Below, piece by piece: positions 57,550 to 64,000 of a stretch of DNA of 64,000 nt. Under the pieces are notes generated by a model. The model was not told the origin of the DNA, did not search any database, and saw only the letters and a program-made list of their open reading frames with translations. Both the position numbers and the translations under genes were made by a program. Each line of letters begins with the position of its first letter. Position 1 is the first letter of the stretch. The stretch comes from Calocera cornea HHB12733. Its lineage: Eukaryota; Basidiomycota; Dacrymycetes; Dacrymycetales; Dacrymycetaceae. The stretch covers positions 7,575 to 71,574 of the forward strand of contig KV424020.1 of assembly GCA_001632435.1 (NCBI GenBank), given 5' to 3'.

Positions 57550-58468
57550 ATGTCCGTCCCCGTCGCTAGCTTCACCACCTCCGCAGACGGCACCAAGCTA
57601 TTCTACTCGTCCATCGGAGATCCTTCTCTCCCGGCGCTGATCTGGATCCACGGCCAGTCCTTCTCCTCCATCGCGTTTGACACCGTCTTCTCCGACCCGC
57701 TCTGGCTGAAGCAAGTCTTCCTGGTGCGATACGACGTGCGCGGGCATGGCCGGAGCGAGAAGCCTACCGAGTCCGAGGCCTATTCACAGAAGAAGCTCGC
57801 AGAGGACTTTGATGCTGTTGTGGAGGCGACCGGGGCGCGAAACGTGTTTGTTGTGGCGTGGAGCGCGGGAGGTATGGCGTCGCAGCTACCATGGGGGGCA
57901 TAGTGCTGATCCAGCTACAGGAGCACTGCTGCCAGACATCATCATGTACAGCAAGACGACTGTCAGAGGAGCAGTGCTGATCGCCGGTGTGCCTCACCTC
58001 GGTGTTGCCCGGGTTGTGGCGACGCCCGAGCTGCTTGGGCTGATGTTCAAGGGCCTGCTGTCGACAGACGATGTCGATTTCGCACATCAGGCACTGTTCA
58101 AGGTGACCGACATGCTTGTCTACAGGCCCGATCGAGACATGCCATATGCCCGGCGCGCGATGCTCTTCGGCGATGCGGCTGCCCAGCCGCCCAACGTCAG
58201 GAAGGCGTACTTGCTGCGTTCTCAAGACGCGCAGCCGTGGCTAGACATGGGAGAGAAAATGTGCGAGATGCTCTTAGTACATGGTCGGCAAGACAGCGGC
58301 GTCCTACCGCAGAAGACATTGGACGTGATGCGAAAGGCATTTGGAAACCGAGCCACCCCGTGCTGGATTGACGATTGCGGACATTCGCCGTTCCTGGAGA
58401 AGCCGGATGAGTGCCGCAGGGGCATTTTGGCATTTGTCGACTCCGTCATTTGTGCAGATCGCTTGTAG
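57550..58468 (+). CDS. Alpha/beta hydrolase 2
   Basis: Exon 1 is 57550-57871 and exon 2 is 57921-58468, giving 289 residues. It starts MSVPVASFTTSADGTKLFY and is closely similar to hydrolase 1 along its length. Triad motifs: AWSAGG, VHGRQD and CGHSPFLEKPDE; the RYDVRGHGRSEKP loop is also kept. The intron is at the same codon and phase. No signal peptide. The regions of greatest difference to the paralogue lie in the cap-like part (GVARVVATPELLGLM against GAVPIVATAELQGLM), which could alter substrate choice. Confidence 0.88.
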
Positions 58469-59164
58469 AGAGCCCAGTATTCTAGTGCATCATGAATTAC
58501 TACTGCCTAGGGAAGGAGTAAAGCCAATGGTGGGTGATGTCTAAGGAGTCAGCCCTTGTTGCCGGCGGAGTTGCAGGAGAATTATTGAAGAGCCAGCGGA
58601 GGCCGGTGTGCCGTCATTGAGCGGGACCAGCACGGAAGCACTGCGGATCTAGATTCGCGCATGTTACTCCCGTCGCTCTACGGCAGGACCAAAGCTTCAA
58701 CTCACTGCACGGAGCTCATCCCCATCTTCATCGCCCACGACTAACGGTCATTGCACTTTCTCACACGAAGAGACAATGTGATTCATACTGTACAACTATA
58801 CCCCGTGCATACGGCGGCAGGCGTCAACCGGGTACTATACTCAATATGAGAAGGCGGTCTCTCGGCCTGCACCCATGAACTGTACATCATGTCCTGAGGT
58901 CGGTGAGGTGAACGCTGTACAACTGTACAGTATTGGCGCAGCATCCAAGGCCTGATACGCGCTCTAGGAGGTTGGTACTGTAAATACGCAAAGGTTCAGT
59001 AAGGTATTAAAAGGTGCGTACGCTGCGTTCGGTGCTCTCCATTCCCTTCGCTCACAGTCAGGTGCAGGTCACTTGATCTCTTACTTCCCTCTCAACCCAC
59101 TTGGTGCCGGACACCCACAAGCAGGCCCTTGCTCAACCACCCCACACCACCCAACATCACCAGA
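58469..59164. other. Upstream region of peptide precursor 1
   Basis: Contains a promoter-proximal block (about 58780-58910) repeated inverted at 60160-60310 and directly at about 61070-61200. A CTCACAGTCAGGTGCAGGTC block before the start codon is also shared with precursor 2. Confidence 0.65.
59005..59014 (+). promoter_or_regulatory. TATA-like box of peptide precursor 1
   Basis: TATTAAAAGG 160 bp before the ATG, in a context (GGTATTAAAAGGTG) repeated before precursor 2. Confidence 0.5.
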
Positions 59165-59881
59165 ATGCACGGTTTTACTGCTGTTCTTATCACTGCCCTC
59201 GCAGCCACTTCTCTCGCCGCGCCCGTCTTCATCGATGGCGAAAACACCGTGGAGGAGCGCGGCGTTGGTAAGATCGTCAGCGAGGTTGCCCACCACCTGG
59301 AGAAGCACGGCGGTCACTACGACACCATAGCAAATGCCGGCGCGAGTGTACACAACGCTATTAGCTCGCGCGATATTCAGGATATCGACTATGAGCTGAC
59401 CGAGCGCGACCTCGAGGAGCTCGAGGGCCTTGACGAGCGGGGCATTTTCGGCATTGTTATGAAGCTTGTGGCGCACGGTGCTAAGCACGGCGCGAAGCAT
59501 GAGGTCACCAACACCGCGAGCAACAGCCAACAGCATTCATCGCGGCGGTCTCTTGATGAAGACGACTACGAGCTGACGGAGCGCGAGATGGAGGAGCTTG
59601 TTCAGCTCGACGAGCGCGAGCTGGAGGAGTATCTGTCCGGCCTGGATGAGAGGAGCCTCTTCAGCGTCGAAGACGAGCCCGATTTTGAGATGCGCGACGT
59701 TGACGAGCTCGACATCACCATGCTCGGCCGCTCTGTCTCTGAGGACGAGCCTCGGTGGATCTTCGAGATGCGCGACGAGGAGGCGGAGGAGAGCGACCTC
59801 GAGGACCGCACTAATATCTTCAAGAAGATTGGCAACTTCTTCAAGGCTGGCTTGAAGAAGGTGGTTAGCATATTTGCGTAA
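59165..59881 (+). CDS. Secreted multi-peptide precursor 1 with cationic amphipathic segments
   Basis: Intronless, 238 residues. Residues 1-18 form a signal peptide (MHGFTAVLITALAATSLA), followed by APVFIDGENTVEER. Then cationic or His-rich and acidic blocks alternate: segment 33-69 (GVGKIVSEV start, ends SSR); acidic spacer 70-92 (YELTERDLEELEGLDER); segment 93-128 (GIFGIVMKLVAHGAKHG start); acidic spacer 129-163; a longer acidic region 164-215; a C-terminal 23-mer 216-238 rich in Lys and Phe with no acidic residue, predicted as an amphipathic helix (net about +5). Each block boundary has an acidic-Arg motif (EER, DER, EDR), plausible sites for a subtilisin/kexin-like or Arg-specific protease. 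The layout resembles antimicrobial peptide precursors whose acidic pro-parts neutralise cationic peptides. Function and processing are inferred. A third internal cationic segment present in precursor 2 is lost here. Confidence 0.75.
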   Translation: MHGFTAVLITALAATSLAAPVFIDGENTVEERGVGKIVSEVAHHLEKHGGHYDTIANAGASVHNAISSRDIQDIDYELTERDLEELEGLDERGIFGIVMKLVAHGAKHGAKHEVTNTASNSQQHSSRRSLDEDDYELTEREMEELVQLDERELEEYLSGLDERSLFSVEDEPDFEMRDVDELDITMLGRSVSEDEPRWIFEMRDEEAEESDLEDRTNIFKKIGNFFKAGLKKVVSIFA

Positions 59882-60159
59882 TGCGTGTACATTGAGTGGT
59901 ACTGTACCCTCGTCTCTGTATGAATCTGTCACTGAGATAATGGACTCGACTGCTTTTCACCCGCGGCGATGGAGCATAGCCTTGCGGCGTCCGAAACGTG
60001 TCGGATCTGCATGGGCATCCACCTGGCCGTCATGTCTGACTGTCCCTTCTGAATCTTGGGCGCATCCGAATCGCGGGCGTACTGACCCCTACATACTCAT
60101 TCGGATCGTTGCCCAGACATACTACTACGCTCCTGGAGCGTGTTTCAGCGCTTGGACGC

Positions 60160-60310
60160 ACCGCCGATACGGTGCACGGAGTCATCTCACAAACCTGGAC
60201 GTTTCATGGCTGCCGGCCGAGAAACAGCCTTGTCGTATTGATGTCTAGGCAAGTACCTGGTTGACGCTCGCCGGGGTATAGAAAGCGGTGGTACAGTATG
60301 AATTGCATCG
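60160..60310 (-). repeat. Inverted copy of the precursor upstream block
   Basis: Read on the minus strand it follows 58780-58910 (CATACTGTAC, TATACCCC, GGCGTCAACC-like and TCTCGGCC blocks) and 61070-61200. No precursor frame follows it on the minus strand, so it marks a lost or never-complete third copy. Confidence 0.65.
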
Positions 60311-61267
60311 TCGGGGAAGTGCGATGACTGCGCGCCGGCCCTGGCAGGCTCAGAGAAGCGTTTCAGGTCGCCTGATTTGGCCATCCATTTGGCGACGCGT
60401 CGCATATGCTTCCGCGCACTGGCACGAAATGATGACGACAGGTGGGAATGCTGTACTTCGTTGTAAGCATCATTGCATGACATGGTTTCTCAATACAAAT
60501 ATACTATCCCTACTTATGAGTCGTTTTCGCTTCCGAGGGAGTCACCGGGAATAGACCATCTCATGATGTTGAAGTTAATCGTGCGTAGCATTAGGCACGA
60601 CGCACTGGCATACCCTTTCTAAGTCATCCTTTCAGGGGTTGAAACGGTCGATAAGGCTAGTCTCCATGCTCTTCTCTTGATTTCTAAGCCTCCCTCACCA
60701 CGGTCGTTCCACATCCCATGTCGTCCCGGTCCACTGATGGTGGCCGGTTTCGTCTGCCCTGAGGCACTCGGTGTGTCGGATCAAATGTGTACCAGCACTT
60801 CGGCTGTTTGAGTGGAACAACGGCTTGAGGTGATAGTGCGTGTTCGGCAAAGGGTTTCGGCTCCTCCACATTAATTTCATATATCCTGCTCGTGCCGTCA
60901 TCACACCCGCCGGCAACATGCTTGCTGTTCTCAGAAACTGCGCGGCAGTGCGCTACAGCCATGTAGCCTGCAAGGAGTGGAGAAGTATCACGCCTGTTAC
61001 CAGGTTCCCTGCTTGGGGGGTCGCATCGGTCGTTCCACCCACAGCTCTTGTCCGGTCGATAGAGAAGTTGACGGAAGGAATATCGACGTCTTCCGCTTCG
61101 TTTAGACATCCATACGAGAAGGCTGTCTTTCGGTCCGCATTCATGAAACCGCCAGCTTGTCCCGAGGTCGGCGGGGTGGTTGCCGTGCACCGTGTTGGCG
61201 GTGCGGGCGATGATTGAAACGCGCTGCAGGAACCGACTCACCTGTATGCGCATTCCGTGGAGAAGAG

Positions 61268-61276
61268 TATTAAAGG
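61268..61276 (+). promoter_or_regulatory. TATA-like box of peptide precursor 2
   Basis: TATTAAAGG 188 bp before the ATG in the same context as for precursor 1. Confidence 0.5.
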
Positions 61277-61455
61277 TGTGCGCGATGCGTTCGGTTGCTC
61301 TCCATCCCCTTCGCTCACAGTCACAGGTGCAGGTCACCTGGTCTCTTGCTCGCTCCTCAACCCACTCACTCCCACTCCGCTCGGTGCCGGTCACCCACAA
61401 GCACACACTCGCTTAACCACCCACCCCACCCCAACTCCACCACCACACTATCAGA

Positions 61456-62343
61456 ATGCGCGCCTCCACCGCTGTCTTCATCACTGCCCTCGCGGCCTCT
61501 TCCCTCGCAGCACCCGTCTTCATCGACGGCGAGAACACCGTTGAGGAGCGCGGTATCGGCAAGGTCGTCGGCAAGGTTGCCAAGCACCTTGAGAAGCACG
61601 GCGGGGACTACAAGGCTATCGCAAAGGCCGGCGCGGGCGTGTACAACGCTGTCAGCTCGCGCGACATCGAGGATGCCGACTACGAGCTGACTGAGCGCGA
61701 TCTCGAGGAAGTGGAGGGCCTCGACGAGCGCAGCCTCTTTGGCGCTGCCGCGAAGCTCCTGAAGCACGGCGCAAAGCACGGGGCCAAGCATGGTGCGAGC
61801 AGCGCGGCTAGCAACAGCCAGCAGCAGCCGCAGCAGCGGTCGCTCGAGGACGACGACTATGAGCTGACGGAGCGCGATTTCGAAGAGCTCGCTGAGCTCG
61901 ACGAGCGCGAGCTGGACGAGTACCTCTCCGGCCTGGACGAGCGGAACATCTTCGGCGTCGTCAAGAAGATTTTCCACCACGGCGGCAAGCACGCGGCGAG
62001 CAACGCGGCGAACAACAACGGCCAGCAGCAGCAGCAGCGGTCGCTGGAGGAGCTCGACGACGAGCCCGACTTTGAGATGCGCGACGTTGACGAGCTCGAC
62101 ATCACCATGCTCGGCCGGTCTGTGCCCGAAGATGAGCTCGAGTGGACCGTCGACATGCGCGACGTCGACGAGCTCGACATCACCATGCTCGGCCGGTCTG
62201 TGCCCGAGGATGAGCTCGAGTGGACCGTGGACATGCGCGACGTGGAGGTGGAGGAGGGCGCGCTCGAGGACCGCAGCAAGATCGGCAACTTCTTCAAGAA
62301 GATCGGCAGGGGCATCAAGAAGGCGGTCGGGGCCATCCTGTAA
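61456..62343 (+). CDS. Secreted multi-peptide precursor 2 with cationic amphipathic segments
   Basis: Intronless, 295 residues, paralogue of precursor 1. Signal peptide 1-18 (MRASTAVFITALAASSLA). Cationic or His-rich segments: 33-69 (GIGKVVGKVAKHLEKHGG start), 93-128 (SLFGAAAKLLKHGAKHG start, Gln-rich end), 164-195 (NIFGVVKKIFHHGGKH start, Gln-rich end) and the C-terminal 22-mer 274-295 (six Lys/Arg, no acidic residue). Acidic spacers at 70-92, 129-163 and 196-273 carry YELTERD and EYLSGLDER motifs, and every cationic segment begins directly after an acidic-x-Arg site. Residues 209-260 are two tandem 26-residue copies. Segments starting Gly-Ile-Gly-Lys, repeated AKHG units and Ile/Phe/Lys helices are typical of membrane-active peptides. 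Two close paralogues with shared promoters suggest an expanding family. Antimicrobial activity is inferred. Confidence 0.78.
   Translation: MRASTAVFITALAASSLAAPVFIDGENTVEERGIGKVVGKVAKHLEKHGGDYKAIAKAGAGVYNAVSSRDIEDADYELTERDLEEVEGLDERSLFGAAAKLLKHGAKHGAKHGASSAASNSQQQPQQRSLEDDDYELTERDFEELAELDERELDEYLSGLDERNIFGVVKKIFHHGGKHAASNAANNNGQQQQQRSLEELDDEPDFEMRDVDELDITMLGRSVPEDELEWTVDMRDVDELDITMLGRSVPEDELEWTVDMRDVEVEEGALEDRSKIGNFFKKIGRGIKKAVGAIL
62080..62235 (+). repeat. In-frame 78-bp tandem repeat in precursor 2
   Basis: Two copies of 78 bp encode RDVDELDITMLGRSVPEDEL plus EWTVDM. They differ only at a few silent positions, so the duplication is recent or homogenised. Precursor 1 has a single diverged unit. 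Confidence 0.9.
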
Positions 62344-62543
62344 ATGCGCACACTTGGCAGTGCCCTAATCTCTGTATGATTGTGTAGCGATAGGATAATG
62401 GACTTGACTGCTTCTTGCGTTTCCCTGCAGCAGAATGGACGCGTCCAGCCTGTCGGCGTTTGCGTGCTCTCCCTTTGCGCGTATCGCCGACAGTCCCTTT
62501 CTAAATCTTCGGCGCGTCCCCCACCGTGCATACGCGACGCAGC

Positions 62544-63857
62544 ATGTTCCAGTTCAACTTCAGCGTAGCCGCTGACGACCAGGATGGAGACGCGGTGGTG
62601 GACGATGGTCCCTCCGAGGCCGATGTCTCCCAATCAAGTACAAGTGCGCTCGCCGACCCAGCGCGCGACCCGTGCCGCGAGGTGCTGCTCACCGAGCTCG
62701 TGCGCCCTGCCCCCTTCCCCCCTCCCTTCCCCCATCCTAACACCGCCTGCAGGTATCCGCCCTCCCGACCGAGGTAGCCTACACCCTCCTCGCCTTCCCC
62801 GGGACCGCGCTCCTCCTCCCCCGCCGAGACTTCCACGACGCGCGCCTCTCCTCGCTCGCCGCGACCGCCGATGGCGAGCTGGCCGGGGAGGAGCTGCTGG
62901 AGGAGGTGTTCGACGCGCGCAGCGACGTGCGCCCCGGGAGGTACGAGGGCGGCATGAAGACGTGGGAGGGCGCGGGGGACCTCGTGGGTGTCTTGAGAGG
63001 CTTGCAACGGCCGTGGGGGAGCGTGCTCGAGGTGCGCCGCGCGGTGCTCCTGCTGCTCGCAACTGCGTGGCTCATGCATGCGCCGCAGATCGGGTGCGGC
63101 ACGGCCATCCCAACACTGTACCTCCTTGCCCAGGTATTCGCGAGCGAAAGCCCCGCCCAGCCGGAAAGAGAGACCCGCGTCTGCCTGCAGGACTACAACC
63201 GGCCGGTGCTAGAGCTCGTGCGCCCACCTCTGCCGACCCCCCCACTCCCACCGAACTACTAACAGCCAATGCCTAGATGACGTTCCCCAACATCCTCCTC
63301 ACATGGTGTACGCCGCCACCCATTCCTCCTCCGCACAAGCGGCAGCTAACCGCCTCCGCCTCGCCGCAGACCTGCACTCGCCCAGCGCGGCGCCGTTCCG
63401 CTTCCCGCACCCGCACCCGCACCCGCACCCGCTGTCCCCCGCGGACCCGCTCTCCCTGCGGCTCGAGCCCGCGCTCGTGCACTCCTTCCTGCGCTCGCTC
63501 GCCCACCTCCGCCTGCACCTGTCCTTCTACGCCGGCGCGTGGGACGCGCTCAGCCCGGGCGTGTTCGACATGGTCCTGACGAGCGAGACGATCTACCGCC
63601 CGTCCTCATTGCCCGCCCTCGCGCGGTGTATCCAGCGCTGCCTCGCCCCCTCCGACTCCTCCGCCTCAGCCGCCCCAAGCACAGGAGCGACGCCCGGCGG
63701 GCGGGCGTACGTAGCAGCGAAGGAAGTGTACTTCGGCGTCGGGGGCAGCGTGCGCGAGTTTGCGCATGTCGTGCGCGGGCAGGGCATGCACGTGCAGCGC
63801 CGGTGGGAGACGAGGGAGGGCAGCGGCCGGTGTGTGCTTGAGCTGTGGAGGGCGTAG
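62544..63857 (+). CDS. HPM1: Histidine protein methyltransferase 1 (METTL18 family)
   Basis: Exons 62544-62699, 62753-63031, 63089-63217, 63277-63307 and 63370-63857 give 360 residues in phase. Start MFQFNFSVAADDQDGD. Key motifs: LKTWEG-like MKTWEGAGDLVGVL, the SAM-binding loop VLEIGCGTAIPTLYLL, VCLQDYNRPVLEL, TFPNILLTW, FDMVLTSETIYR and KEVYFGVGGSVREF, then a VLELWRA end. In yeast and human this enzyme methylates a histidine of ribosomal protein uL3, tuning ribosome assembly and translation. A His/Pro repeat (PHPHPHPHP) in the middle is a local insertion. The 31-nt fourth exon was placed by phase and by the conserved VTFPNILLTW motif. Intron donors are GTGCGC in three cases, usual in this genome. 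Confidence 0.94.
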
Positions 63858-64000
63858 GCGGGCGGGGCCTGACGCTGGCTCGGAGTGTACTGTACGAGGA
63901 GCGAAAGCAAGGACGGCGATATCATCATCATGAGTAGTCAGCCTCGCACCAATGCAAGGCGCGCTGGTCGCCGCGCCGCCGGCGCGCACGGGAGTGCGAG
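63858..64000. other. 3' flank of HPM1 to window edge
   Basis: No feature seen; the window ends in intergenic GC-rich sequence. Confidence 0.5.

Larger units (their letters stand above)
59882..61455. other. Region between the two peptide precursors
   Basis: The first ~200 bp are the 3' flank, partly shared with the 3' flank of precursor 2 (GATAATGGACT(C/T)GACTGCTT). An inverted copy of the precursor upstream block lies at 60160-60310. No credible gene; a minus-strand frame at 60684-61406 lacks supporting features. Confidence 0.55.

Noticed and set aside
60684..61406. Minus-strand 240-residue frame between peptide precursors
   Set aside because: It overlaps the promoter repeat of precursor 2 and has no domain or conservation; treated as chance.
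62080..62235. Tandem repeat as a CRISPR-like or noncoding array
   Set aside because: It is an in-frame 26-residue protein repeat inside a continuous coding region; the organism is eukaryotic and no spacers exist.
1..64000. tRNA, rRNA or other structured RNA genes
   Set aside because: No cloverleaf with A/B boxes or rRNA-like stretch was recognised by eye; a covariance search could not be run.

Overview
The window reads as nuclear DNA of a filamentous basidiomycete, most likely an Agaricomycete (polypore-like; the lineage is inferred). Nearly every gene is cut by short 45-60 nt GT-AG introns with CTAAC/CTGAC-like branch sites. Single-copy eukaryotic genes are present (VPS29, MDM35-type twin CX9C, HPM1/METTL18). 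About 45 kb is a cluster of STAND NTPases with C2-like, helical, NACHT and WD40 parts, the fungal NOD-like receptor architecture.

Layout. 1.1-3.3 kb: decayed receptor (A). 4.9-5.8: TMEM163/cation-efflux-like membrane protein. 6.0-8.2: broken copy of a two-gene cassette (small unknown protein S plus PD-(D/E)XK nuclease-like protein N). 8.7-13.4 and 14.0-19.6: receptors B and C on the minus strand. 20.2-22.0: intact S and N, divergent from receptor C. 22.1-23.4: chimeric junction, a third S, no N. 23.8-25.4: SLAC1/Mae1/Ssu1-type transporter. 26.4-31.8: receptor D. 32.1-33.4: broken transporter copy. 33.9-39.3 and 43.3-48.8: receptors E and F, two arms of a large inverted repeat around a 4-kb spacer with a secreted anchored protein, VPS29 and MDM35. 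50.3-58.5: two F-box proteins and two alpha/beta hydrolases as paralogous pairs in opposite orientation, with a Ser/Pro/Thr-rich disordered protein between them. 59.2-62.3: two secreted precursors that alternate acidic spacers with cationic amphipathic segments. 62.5-63.9: HPM1/METTL18.

How it works together. Receptors B-F would switch on ATP binding at the NACHT domain when the WD40 propellers bind a ligand; this follows from the family and was not shown here. None carries a recognised catalytic effector domain. The S/N cassettes beside receptors A-C are candidate partners or effectors. The peptide precursors look like a secreted antimicrobial or membrane-active arsenal. Tandem duplication, inversion, partial deletion and probable gene conversion are visible throughout.

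Exon boundaries were derived by hand from splice signals, phase and paralogue alignment. For D, E, VPS29, MDM35, HPM1, the S and N genes, the transporter, both hydrolases and the second F-box gene the summed exon lengths are divisible by three.
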